Origin: Mesorhizobium amorphae CCNWGS0123
Lineage (GTDB): Bacteria > Pseudomonadota > Alphaproteobacteria > Rhizobiales > Rhizobiaceae
Length of the DNA stretch: 64,000 nucleotides
Assembly: GCF_001686985.1 (NCBI RefSeq)
Contig: NZ_CP015318.1
Location: 4,772,001-4,836,000 of the forward strand
Direction of reading: 5' to 3'
Shown in pieces: positions 1 to 7,303 of the stretch. Positions within the stretch are counted from its first letter, which is position 1. Each line of letters begins with the position of its first letter. Below the pieces are notes generated by a model. It saw only the letters and a program-made list of their open reading frames with translations, was not told where the DNA came from and did not search any database. The position numbers and the translations under genes are program-made.

Positions 1-1022
1 CCAAGAGCGCTACCTATGACGACAAGAAGAAGGAATGGACCGTCATCGTCCACCGCGACGGCAAGGACATCACGTTGAAGCCGAAGCAGCTGGTGCTGGC
101 CACCGGCATGTCGGCCAAGGCCAACCTGCCGAACTTCAAGGGCATGGAGAGCTTCAAGGGCGATCAGCACCATTCCTCGAAGCATCCCGGCCCCGACGCC
201 TATGCCGGCAAGCGCGCCGTCGTCATTGGCTCGAACAATTCAGCCCACGACATCGCCGCGGCCCTTTGGGAGGCCGGCGCCGATGTTACCATGGTGCAGC
301 GCTCGACCACCCATATCTCCAGATCCGACACGCTGATGGAAATCGGGCTGGGGGCGCTTTACTCGGAAAAGGCCGTGCAAGGCGGCATGACCACGGCCAA
401 GGCGGACCTCATCTTTGCCTCGCTGCCCTACAAGATCCTGCATGAATTCCAGATCCCGGCCTACGCCGAGATGAAGAAGCGCGATGCCGCGTTCTACAAG
501 GGCCTGGAGAAGGCCGGCTTCATGCTCGACTGGGGCGATGACGAGTCCGGCCTGTTCATGAAGTACCTCAGGCGCGGCTCCGGCTACTATATCGATGTCG
601 GCGCGTCCGACCTGATCATCGACGGTTCGATCAAGCTGAAAAGCGGCGCCGAGGTGAAGGAGATCAAGGAACATTCGGTGCTGCTCAGCGACGGATCGGA
701 ACTGCCGGCCGACCTCATCGTCTACGCCACCGGCTACGGCTCGATGAACGGCTGGGCGGCCGACCTCATTTCCCGGGAGATCGCCGACAAGGTCGGCAAA
801 TGCTGGGGTCTCGGCTCCAGCACCACCAAGGACCCGGGCCCCTGGGAAGGCGAACTGCGCAACATGTGGAAGCCGACGCAGCAGGAAGCGCTGTGGTTCC
901 ATGGCGGTAATTTGCACCAGTCACGCCACTATTCGCAGTTCCTGTCGCTGCAGCTCAAGGCGCGGCGTGAAGGCATCCCGACGCCGGTCTACGGGCTGCA
1001 GCAGGTGCACCACAAAGGGTAG
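1..1022 (+). CDS. Flavin-containing monooxygenase, C-terminal part (5' end outside window)
   Basis: This is the C-terminal ~340 residues of a single-component FAD/NADPH monooxygenase. The frame is open from the window edge, so the N-terminal FAD-binding Rossmann motif lies upstream. Visible here are the ATG motif that closes the FAD domain (LVLATGMS), the NADPH-binding turn VVIGSNNSAHDIAAAL (a G-x-x-x-S/A variant typical of Baeyer-Villiger/FMO-like enzymes), and the second ATGY motif (IVYATGYGSM). The C-terminus (WFHGGNLHQSRHYSQFLSLQLKAR) resembles the YUC/FMO-like subgroup. The substrate cannot be inferred. A strong hairpin follows the stop codon. Family confidence is high; the specific reaction is unknown. 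Confidence 0.85.
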   Translation, partial: KSATYDDKKKEWTVIVHRDGKDITLKPKQLVLATGMSAKANLPNFKGMESFKGDQHHSSKHPGPDAYAGKRAVVIGSNNSAHDIAAALWEAGADVTMVQRSTTHISRSDTLMEIGLGALYSEKAVQGGMTTAKADLIFASLPYKILHEFQIPAYAEMKKRDAAFYKGLEKAGFMLDWGDDESGLFMKYLRRGSGYYIDVGASDLIIDGSIKLKSGAEVKEIKEHSVLLSDGSELPADLIVYATGYGSMNGWAADLISREIADKVGKCWGLGSSTTKDPGPWEGELRNMWKPTQQEALWFHGGNLHQSRHYSQFLSLQLKARREGIPTPVYGLQQVHHKG

Positions 1023-1057
1023 TCCGCTATCCCGCTTGTGCAACCAGGAAGGCATAA

Positions 1058-1084
1058 CCCGCGCGGCGCTTTCCGCCGCGCGGG
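1058..1084. terminator. Bidirectional intrinsic terminator
   Basis: A GC-rich inverted repeat (CCCGCGCGGCG / CGCCGCGCGGG with a five-base loop) sits between the flavin monooxygenase stop and the converging PcfJ-like gene. It is followed on the plus strand by a T-rich stretch ending in TTTTT near 1096. The position between convergent genes suits termination in both directions. Confidence 0.7.
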
Positions 1085-1096
1085 GTCTTCCGTTTT

Positions 1097-2257
1097 TCAG
1101 GCCCTGAGCACCACGCCCCTCGCCTTGGCCCAGCGCTCGACGACCTTGCGCTCCTCCGGCGAAGCGACGCGATTGCCGAAACCGCGCACCTGCACCGCAC
1201 GGTTTTGCGGATCGAGCTCGATCGTCAGCAGCCGCTCGATCTTGCCGAGCGCCGTGCGCCGTAGCACCCAGATCGAGGCGTGGCCGGCGATGCATTTGGC
1301 CGCGTACATCGAGACGCAGTGATGCATCGCCCGGCTCTCGGCAACCAGGTCCTCGGCCGTCTTCAGCTGGCGAACGAAGAAGCGCTCGCCATGCGCCTTC
1401 GCCTCCTTGGCCGACGGCCGCCACTCCCAGTCCTCGAGACGCGAGCCGTCCCAGGCGCGGCTCTGCGACTGCGGTCCGGCAGTACGTGGAGCCCGCCCGG
1501 CGGCGCGGCGACGCATCGCCTCGATGCGTTCGATCGCGGCAATGTCGCGGTGCCATTCCAGCATCTGCCGGCGCAGCGAGGCGAGCGTGCGGCCCTTCAG
1601 GCTATAGGCTGCGTCGCGCTGGTGCATGGCGCCGATGAAATCGCAGAGATCGTCGATCTCCTCCTTCGACGCCGGATGCCCGCAGAAAAACCGCGTCACC
1701 TCGCGCCAGAAGGCCAGCTCGCCGCGCGGCGTGCGGGCGATCTTCGTGCGCGCAATGCGAGCGGCCAGTCCGGGATCATCCGTGTAGGACCGGGCGATCG
1801 CCAACCAGAACGCCTCGTCGAAGGTGAAATCGCCGGCCACGTTCAGGAAGCAATGCACCTCCTTGCGCGACAGCCACGCACTGGCGCCCGCCTTGTACAG
1901 CGAGTCGCCACGCGCGACCGCGACATACCAGGCCTTGCGGAGCGCTACCTCATTGGCATCCAGCCCCGAAGCGTCGAGCCAGATGGCCTCGAGCGCGACC
2001 GAGACCGGGTAGCGCGCATAGAGATGACGCGCGGCAGCCAGCCGCAAGCGCGCGCGGTCGCGCGTCTTCAGCTTTGGACGCCACAGCGCGCCGTCGCGGA
2101 TCGCGACGCCGGCAAAGCCCCGGCGTGCCTCATCAAGCGCCCGCTCGAAATCCGGAGCGGGACGCGGGACGTGGGAAACCCGCCGCAGCGTTGCGGCATA
2201 TGCTTCAATGCGTTCGCGCTCGGCGTCCTGCCTGCGCTGGATCATGGACTTTGCCAT
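1097..2257 (-). CDS. PcfJ-like domain protein
   Basis: This is a 386-residue protein of unknown function. The C-terminal ~110 residues carry the PcfJ-type signature: a lead (RQLKTAEDLVAESRAM), then MHHCVSMYAAKCIAGHASIWVLRR, then an acidic strand (LTIELD) and VQVRGFGNR. The N-terminal two thirds look alpha-helical, rich in Arg and Trp, and are not recognised. PcfJ proteins occur on conjugative plasmids and in many bacterial genomes; their biochemistry is not established. The start is set at MAKSM rather than 36 bases upstream, because the extension is unlike the rest. No conjugation, plasmid or toxin gene is adjacent. The gene sits alone, convergent with the monooxygenase. Confidence 0.65.
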   Translation of the reverse strand: MAKSMIQRRQDAERERIEAYAATLRRVSHVPRPAPDFERALDEARRGFAGVAIRDGALWRPKLKTRDRARLRLAAARHLYARYPVSVALEAIWLDASGLDANEVALRKAWYVAVARGDSLYKAGASAWLSRKEVHCFLNVAGDFTFDEAFWLAIARSYTDDPGLAARIARTKIARTPRGELAFWREVTRFFCGHPASKEEIDDLCDFIGAMHQRDAAYSLKGRTLASLRRQMLEWHRDIAAIERIEAMRRRAAGRAPRTAGPQSQSRAWDGSRLEDWEWRPSAKEAKAHGERFFVRQLKTAEDLVAESRAMHHCVSMYAAKCIAGHASIWVLRRTALGKIERLLTIELDPQNRAVQVRGFGNRVASPEERKVVERWAKARGVVLRA

Positions 2258-2970
2258 GGCCGTTCTTCCTGATTGGAACCCTGTCAGCCGCACGCAATTC
2301 CAGCGTCGGCACGGACTGTGTCGCTCTGGATTGCCGGGACATGACGGGTCTCCTTTCAGGAAGACGGGTTAGGAATGGGCGGCGTCTCTACGCTCGCAGC
2401 GAACTCGGCGCAAGAGCCATTCTTTCAATGTTTACAATGTGATGATAGGTGTTACGAAAGCGCATCTCAGGCCTTCGGGCAGCCGCCATCGTCGGCGGAG
2501 AGCTCTCAGCTCTCCACCGTTTTGACGGAACGTCGCTGCATTGCGAACCAGACGACAACCACGATCGCAGCGCGGCGGTCCTCAGATCGTCAGGAAGTGA
2601 GAAACCCGCTGTGGGCGCGGATCAGCCCGACCGTCCGCCGCGGAGGCGCAAAATGCGTGAACAAGATCTCATCGTCGCCTCCATCAAAAGCGTGGTCGAT
2701 ACCATGCGGCCAATGAAAAGGCAGGTCGCATGCCGGGCGCGGCTAATACATCGGAACAAGCGCGGCAGCAAGACCGCGAACGTGCCTGGCATCGGCGGCT
2801 TCGAACGAGCCGGCAGCGGCGCTGGGCTCGCCGCGGGAAGCGGTCGGCAGCGAGGCGGGAGCACTTGCGGCAGGCAGGCGCTCGCGGCAGTCATCCGGCC
2901 AGGATGCAGTCACCACGCTTTCGCCGTCGAAGCAAAAACACATGGGCCGTCTCCTCCAGTCAGGGTTGCG
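2258..2970. other. Gene-free region of about 700 bp
   Basis: No frame here shows convincing coding character. The open frames on both strands are Arg/Ala-rich, mutually overlapping and without recognisable domains. The region holds an 8-bp perfect hairpin at 2497-2515 (GGAGAGCT / AGCTCTCC) and a slightly AT-richer patch at 2400-2460, upstream of the PcfJ-like gene and downstream of the HD-oxygenase gene. A small minus-strand ORF of 66 codons at 2743-2943 (starting MCFCFDGES) cannot be excluded. The stretch may be a decayed gene. Confidence 0.4.
2497..2515 (+). terminator. Hairpin, possible weak terminator
   Basis: A perfect 8-bp inverted repeat (GGAGAGCT-CTC-AGCTCTCC) is followed by ACCGTTTT. 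The stem is good but the T tract is short, and no gene clearly ends just upstream, so its role is uncertain. Confidence 0.3.
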
Positions 2971-3555
2971 TCAGGCGCGATCGCGAAACTCGCGAACAAC
3001 GCGCTGCAGCAGCGGCACGTAGTCGCGAAAAGTCCGCGTCTTCATGTTGGCGACCTTGCCGCCCTCGTCCCAGATGCGGACGCGTACCGCTTCTTCGTGG
3101 AACGGGTTCTTGCGGAACTCCGCCACTTCCTCAGCGCTCATCGGCCCACCCTGCAGGGAGAGGGTATGAACCGAAGCCTGTGAGAGTTTGCCGAAATAGG
3201 TCGGATCGGTGGCGCACAGATAGCGCTTGGCCGAGACGTGCAGCCTGACGCATTCGACGATGACGGGCGGAAAAAACGGCGCCAGCACTTCGCCGCCGGC
3301 CTCGTCATGGTGCTTGTCCTCGACATCGTCGGGCGAGTAGGTGCCGAACTCGCTCGTGTAGTGGCCGATATCGTGCAGCAGCGCGGCCGCCACCAGCACG
3401 TCGGGCGCGCTGTCCTGCTCGGCGAGCCAGGCCCCCTGCAGCATATGCTCGGACATCGTCACCGGCTCGCCGAGATAGGATTCGGCACCCCGGCGCTCGA
3501 AGATGTCGGCGATGAACTCGACGATGTTGTCCGCGTTCAGATCCTGGCCGCTCAT
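2971..3555 (-). CDS. tmpB: HD-domain mixed-valent diiron oxygenase, PhnZ/TmpB-like
   Basis: This 194-residue HD-domain protein of the PhnZ family cleaves the C-P bond of a 1-hydroxyphosphonate in the characterised members. The expected iron ligands are present: H37, the HD pair H61-D62, H82/H83, H106 and D163. The PhnZ-specific Tyr and Glu also appear in SYLGE (Y27, E30), which separates this family from ordinary HD phosphohydrolases. It overlaps the upstream 2OG-dioxygenase gene by four bases (ATGA), so the two are translationally coupled. That partner is of the GBBH/TmpA type rather than the PhnY type, which points to 1-hydroxy-2-(trimethylammonio)ethylphosphonate as substrate and glycine betaine as product. 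The substrate is inferred from context. Confidence 0.75.
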   Translation of the reverse strand: MSGQDLNADNIVEFIADIFERRGAESYLGEPVTMSEHMLQGAWLAEQDSAPDVLVAAALLHDIGHYTSEFGTYSPDDVEDKHHDEAGGEVLAPFFPPVIVECVRLHVSAKRYLCATDPTYFGKLSQASVHTLSLQGGPMSAEEVAEFRKNPFHEEAVRVRIWDEGGKVANMKTRTFRDYVPLLQRVVREFRDRA

Positions 3556-4703
3556 TCCGCCGCCTCCCGGAAACCGTGTTCGATCGCCGCGAGCGTCGAC
3601 AGCAGGCCGTCCTTGTCGGCGTAGCAGCCTTGCAGCCAGCGCTTGCCGGTTCCGGAAAACGCCTTGCGCGCATGCATGACCCGGGTGTTGTCGACGATGA
3701 AGGCCTGCCCGGCTTCGAGCTTGAACGTCACTTCGAAACGGGGATCCTCGATCAGTTCGGCGAACCGGCGATAGGCCGCATAGTATTTGCCCATCTCGGC
3801 GAAGGGCACGTCGACCGTCGGCGCCAGCGAGCGGTTGTTGAAACGAATGCAGATGAGTTCGCCATCCGGCCCAAGCTCGATCATCGGCCGCTTGGCCTGC
3901 AGCCGCACGCCGGACGAGCCCGCATACTCGAAGCGCGCTGGATAGGAGCTCAGCAGACGGAACCCTTCCGGGTTCTCGGTCTGCAGTGCCTCGGCGACCG
4001 CGAAGCCGTCGACGACACTGGACTCGCCGCCATCCACCGTATTCTCGATGCAGGACAGGATCTGCAGCGTCGGCACCGGATCGCGATAGGGATTGTCGGT
4101 GTGCGCCTGCAGGCCGAGATTGGTGTAGGCGAGGTTGCTCGGATTGACCTCGGCGCGCACCTCGAACCAGCGACCGTAATTGGTCTCCCTAATATAGCCG
4201 AACAGGTCGGACACCTTGCAAAGCGCGCCGGATTCGGCCGGCAGGCCATCCATCACCGCAAAACCGAAGCGCCTCACAGCCGAGAGCCATTCACGCAGTG
4301 TTTGGCGATCATGACTGGCGGCGGCGTAGCCGGCGCGCGGCACCGAATTCTGCATCGTCGCCCTGGTCCAGCGCTCGACCGCATCGCTCGTCCAGCCTCC
4401 TTTGCGCAACTCGACGCGGTCGTAGGCGTGCGCGCCAAGCCATTCCGCTGGAAAGCTGACCGTCTTTCCTTCCGGTACAAAGGTAAGCTCCAGGGCACCG
4501 GGCTTGATCAGGGCCGCGCCGATGCGCGTATCGGCGGGAACGTCGAGAATGGTGATCAGCCGTTGGCCGTTGCCGGCGCTGCGCGTCTTGTCGTCGAGCG
4601 CATTGTCGCGCAGCCACATTGCGTGAAAGCGGGCGCGCGTCCCATTCTCCCAGCCAAGTTCGATCGTTCTTCCTTCGTCGCCGATAAGCGCGTGGGTCAG
4701 CAT
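3552..4703 (-). CDS. tmpA: Fe(II)/2-oxoglutarate dioxygenase, TmpA/gamma-butyrobetaine hydroxylase-like
   Basis: This 383-residue protein has two domains: a GBBH-like N-terminal domain (WLRDN at 30-34) and a TauD/GBBH catalytic domain. The iron facial triad is visible as H201-T-D203 (QAHTDNPYR) and H344 (RVMHAR). The N-terminal motif is followed by ALDD, without the zinc-binding cysteines of true gamma-butyrobetaine hydroxylase. TmpA enzymes, long misannotated as GBBH, hydroxylate 2-(trimethylammonio)ethylphosphonate and are encoded with an HD oxygenase, exactly the arrangement here. The coupled PhnZ-like gene and divergent LysR regulator support phosphonate catabolism over carnitine synthesis. 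A true GBBH remains the alternative. Confidence 0.72.
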   Translation of the reverse strand: MLTHALIGDEGRTIELGWENGTRARFHAMWLRDNALDDKTRSAGNGQRLITILDVPADTRIGAALIKPGALELTFVPEGKTVSFPAEWLGAHAYDRVELRKGGWTSDAVERWTRATMQNSVPRAGYAAASHDRQTLREWLSAVRRFGFAVMDGLPAESGALCKVSDLFGYIRETNYGRWFEVRAEVNPSNLAYTNLGLQAHTDNPYRDPVPTLQILSCIENTVDGGESSVVDGFAVAEALQTENPEGFRLLSSYPARFEYAGSSGVRLQAKRPMIELGPDGELICIRFNNRSLAPTVDVPFAEMGKYYAAYRRFAELIEDPRFEVTFKLEAGQAFIVDNTRVMHARKAFSGTGKRWLQGCYADKDGLLSTLAAIEHGFREAAE

Positions 4704-4809
4704 GGAGATCCGTTCCTGTTGCCTTGGTCCGCAGGGTTCGATTGCATGCTGGCCGCCTGACAGGCATAATTCAAATTATGATTTTTCGGCCAATGACCAA
4801 AGAGAGCTA

Positions 4810-5691
4810 ATGCCTCGAACTCCGGCTTTACCTCCTCTCGATTGGCTGCGCAGTTTCGAGGCGGCGGCGCGGCTGTCGAATTTCACGGCTGCGGCAACCG
4901 AGCTTGGCCTGACACAGGCGGCCGTCAGCCAGCACATCCGGTCTCTCGAGGAACGGTTGAAGGTCCGGCTGTTTTCACGGCTGGCGCGCGGCGTCGCGCT
5001 ATCGCCGGAGGGCGCTGCTTACCTGCCTCACATCCAGTCGGCATTCGCCACTATTCGAAACAGCACCACGGAACTGTTCGGGCCGCGCGCCATCCAGACT
5101 GTCACCGTCCGGGTGCCGATCTCCTTTGCGTTGCTGGTGTTGGTGCCTTCGCTACCCGATCTCGCGAAGGCTCTTCCACAGATCCAGCTCGACATGGTGA
5201 CGATCCATCGGCCGACCGATTACGATCAGCCGGGCCTGGCGCTCGATATCCGCTTCGGCAACGGAGCCTTTCCCGGCCGCGAAGCCGACAGACTGACCGT
5301 CGAGCGGCTGGTGCCGGTGGCCTCCCCGACCCTCGCCGGCAATCCCGACTGGACATCGCTGCCTTTGCTTCTGGTCGCCGGAGCGCGTGAAATGTGGGCG
5401 GAATGGTTCGCCGCCGCCGGCGTGCCGGGACACCCGAGGCGCTCGCACCGCTTCGACAGTTTCGTTGCTGCCATGGAAGCGGCCAGGGCCGGCGCCGGCG
5501 TGCTACTGGGTTCGCGGCCGCTGATCGACGCCGCGCTCGCCGGCAAACATCTGGTCAGGCTCTCCGACTTCGAACTCTCGAGCAGTTTTGGGCATTTCCT
5601 GACACGAGCGTCGGCCGCACCGTTGACGCGCGCCGAACAAGACTTCCGGCAGTGGCTTCTGTCGCGCCTCGCCGGCGCGACGCCGACATAA
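4810..5691 (+). CDS. LysR-family transcriptional regulator (GcvA-like)
   Basis: This is a 293-residue LysR regulator. It has an N-terminal winged helix (LDWLRSFEAAARLSNFTAAATELGLTQAAVSQHI) and a periplasmic-binding-like effector domain from about residue 90. The ATG at 4810 is preceded by AAAGAGAG and begins the conserved N-terminus; an upstream in-frame start would add 36 unrelated residues. It is transcribed away from the tmpA/tmpB-like pair across about 106 bases, the classic layout for a LysR activator of the divergent operon, probably responding to a phosphonate. The effector is not known from sequence. Confidence 0.85.
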   Translation: MPRTPALPPLDWLRSFEAAARLSNFTAAATELGLTQAAVSQHIRSLEERLKVRLFSRLARGVALSPEGAAYLPHIQSAFATIRNSTTELFGPRAIQTVTVRVPISFALLVLVPSLPDLAKALPQIQLDMVTIHRPTDYDQPGLALDIRFGNGAFPGREADRLTVERLVPVASPTLAGNPDWTSLPLLLVAGAREMWAEWFAAAGVPGHPRRSHRFDSFVAAMEAARAGAGVLLGSRPLIDAALAGKHLVRLSDFELSSSFGHFLTRASAAPLTRAEQDFRQWLLSRLAGATPT

Positions 5692-5693
5692 GG

Positions 5694-6221
5694 TCAGCGA
5701 CGCTCGCCGATGCGCTTCCAATAGATGAGCGTGCCGGTCAGTCCGCCATGCGGCTTCAACGCAAAGTCCGGGATTTCACCGGCGAGCGTGAAGCCGAGTT
5801 TCTCGTAGAGGCGGGAGGCGCCCTCCTCTGTCGCCGTGTCCAACACCAGCAGCGTGCGACCCATCTCGACGGCAAGCTCCTCCGCGGCCCGCATCAGCCG
5901 GGTCGCCACGCCCTTTCCGCGATGGGCGAGCCGGGTCATCAGCTTGGCGATCTCGGCCCGGTGCGGCTGGTTGGGAGGATAGTCGAGCAGCAAGGTGACG
6001 GTGCCGACCAGAGCCTCGCCATCCCACGCGCCCAGCACAATTCTTTCACCGCGCGCTGCTGCATCCAATGACTGGCCCCAGAATGCCTCCGCCGCTTCTC
6101 GCGCCAGCGGATGCATGAAGCTGACCGATCCGCCGGCTGCAACCGTTTCGACCAGCAGGTCGGCCAGCATTTTCTCGATTTCCGCATCGTGGTTCAGAAC
6201 CTTGATTTCGATGGAGCTCAT
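5694..6221 (-). CDS. GNAT-family N-acetyltransferase
   Basis: This 175-residue protein has the GNAT acetyl-CoA-binding signature (MTRLAHRGKGVATRLMRAAEELA, with the R-G-x-G-x-A pyrophosphate loop) and the beta-bulge strand LLVLDTATEEGASRLYEKLGF. A strand giving VGTVTLLLDYPPNQPHRAEI precedes it. The pattern resembles small acetyltransferases acting on amino acids or antibiotics. Its stop lies two bases from the LysR gene's stop (convergent). Substrate unknown. Confidence 0.85.
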   Translation of the reverse strand: MSSIEIKVLNHDAEIEKMLADLLVETVAAGGSVSFMHPLAREAAEAFWGQSLDAAARGERIVLGAWDGEALVGTVTLLLDYPPNQPHRAEIAKLMTRLAHRGKGVATRLMRAAEELAVEMGRTLLVLDTATEEGASRLYEKLGFTLAGEIPDFALKPHGGLTGTLIYWKRIGERR

Positions 6222-6287
6222 GCTTTGCCGTATGCCCTTTGAAGCAGCGGATGCCTTTGGTGCGGTGGGAGCAGTTCGAGGTCGGCG

Positions 6288-6596
6288 TCATTCGAAGTGG
6301 TTGAAGCGCCTTCGCTTCCGCGCCCGGCGGATTTCAGCGATGCGTTCGGTGTCTTCCTCCTGCAGGTGCCGGCCGCGCTCGAGGATTTCGAGCGTGTATT
6401 CCTCATAGGTCAGGCCGAGCCGCTCGGCCCTGTCGAGCCGCATCAGCATGATTTCGCGGCTGGGCGCTTTCCAGGCTTTCGCATGGGCGGCCTGCCAGGC
6501 GAGGAAGACATAGGCGTCACCCTTGCCCCAGGGCGGGCCGTCATAGTCGTCGAGCGGCGGCCCGCCATTGTCGGAGCGCTTGGGACGTCTCGCCAC
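6288..6596 (-). CDS. Conserved hypothetical small protein
   Basis: This ~102-residue protein has no domain I recognise. It is tryptophan- and charge-rich (GPPWGKGDAYVFLAWQAAHAKAWKAPSREIMLMRLDRAERLGLTYEEYTLEIL) and ends in a basic stretch RRARKRRRFNHFE. The GTG at 6596 is preferred, since it follows GAGGGTGAT at good spacing. An upstream ATG at 6626 would overlap the XRE-cupin gene by 26 bases. Either way it is probably co-transcribed with that regulator. The helical pattern and basic tail could fit a nucleic-acid or protein adaptor, but that is a guess. Confidence 0.6.
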   Translation of the reverse strand: MARRPKRSDNGGPPLDDYDGPPWGKGDAYVFLAWQAAHAKAWKAPSREIMLMRLDRAERLGLTYEEYTLEILERGRHLQEEDTERIAEIRRARKRRRFNHFE

Positions 6597-6600
6597 GCGA

Positions 6601-7167
6601 TCACCCTCTGACCAGCGCAACCACATAGTCGGCTGCCTCCGGTCCCGGGGCGTGGAAGGTGCAGTCGGACGGCGCGCCGAGCGCCAGGCAGTCGCCGGGC
6701 CGCAGACAGTGCACGACGTCGCCCTCGGTGAAATCGAGCCGCCCGCCGATCAGCCAGATCTGCTGCTTGATGAAGGCATAGGACGCTGCCGGGAAGCTGA
6801 CCCTGGCGCCCGCCGGCAGCCGCACCTTGATCAGTTCGAGCGGCATGTCAGAGACCGGCGAGAGGTGGCGCCGGACATAACCGGTAGCGGGGTCGCGCCA
6901 CACCGGCTGCTCGCTTTCGCGCAACAGGCCGCCGCCTTGCAGTTCCGCGCGCGCAATGAGTGTGGAAAGCGTCATGCCGAAGGCGGCGGCGATGCGCACC
7001 AGCAGTGTCGCCGTCGGGCTGGTCTTGCCGCGCTCTATCGTGCTGAGCATGGCCTTGGACACGTCCGACCGTTCCGCGAGTTCCGCCAGGGACCAGCCCC
7101 GCAGCGCCCTTTCGGAGCGTATCCTTTTGCCGATGCTGGAAGAAATGTCGTTCGCTATATCATCCAT
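6601..7167 (-). CDS. XRE-family regulator with C-terminal cupin domain
   Basis: This 188-residue regulator has an N-terminal helix-turn-helix of the Cro/C1 type (RSERALRGWSLAELAERSDVSKAMLSTIERGKTSPTATLLVRIAAAFG) and a C-terminal small cupin (GARVSFPAASYAFIKQQIWLIGGRLDFTEGDVVHCLRPGDCLALG). Such proteins usually sense a small metabolite in the cupin and control neighbouring metabolic genes. A perfect 11-bp inverted repeat covers its start codon (7151-7184), so autorepression is likely. The gene is divergent from the HerA-like ATPase and upstream of the 102-residue hypothetical protein. Confidence 0.88.
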   Translation of the reverse strand: MDDIANDISSSIGKRIRSERALRGWSLAELAERSDVSKAMLSTIERGKTSPTATLLVRIAAAFGMTLSTLIARAELQGGGLLRESEQPVWRDPATGYVRRHLSPVSDMPLELIKVRLPAGARVSFPAASYAFIKQQIWLIGGRLDFTEGDVVHCLRPGDCLALGAPSDCTFHAPGPEAADYVVALVRG

Positions 7168-7184
7168 TGGTTCGATATAGCGAA
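7151..7184. promoter_or_regulatory. Palindromic operator overlapping the XRE-cupin start codon
   Basis: TTCGCTATATC (7151-7161) and GATATAGCGAA (7174-7184) form a perfect 11-bp inverted repeat with a 12-base spacer. The right half lies inside a second, smaller palindrome TTCG-N6-CGAA (7171-7184). The ATG of the regulator (7165-7167) lies in the spacer, so bound protein would block its own transcription or translation. It is also 120 bases upstream of the divergent ATPase gene. Confidence 0.65.
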
Positions 7185-7303
7185 ATTCATGCGCAAGGAA
7201 AAGAGCCCGATAGATTGGATTCTCGCGCCGGCCTTAACGCCGCCTACACCATCCGACCTCACCCGGCTTTAACCCCATTTGTGTAGGGTGGACGTTGCTG
7301 GGA

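Noticed and set aside
2449..3183. 244-codon plus-strand frame
   Set aside because: Overlaps the HD-oxygenase gene antisense and has no coding pattern in its unique part.
3576..4760. 394-codon plus-strand frame
   Set aside because: Antisense to the TmpA-like dioxygenase, which has an intact iron triad.
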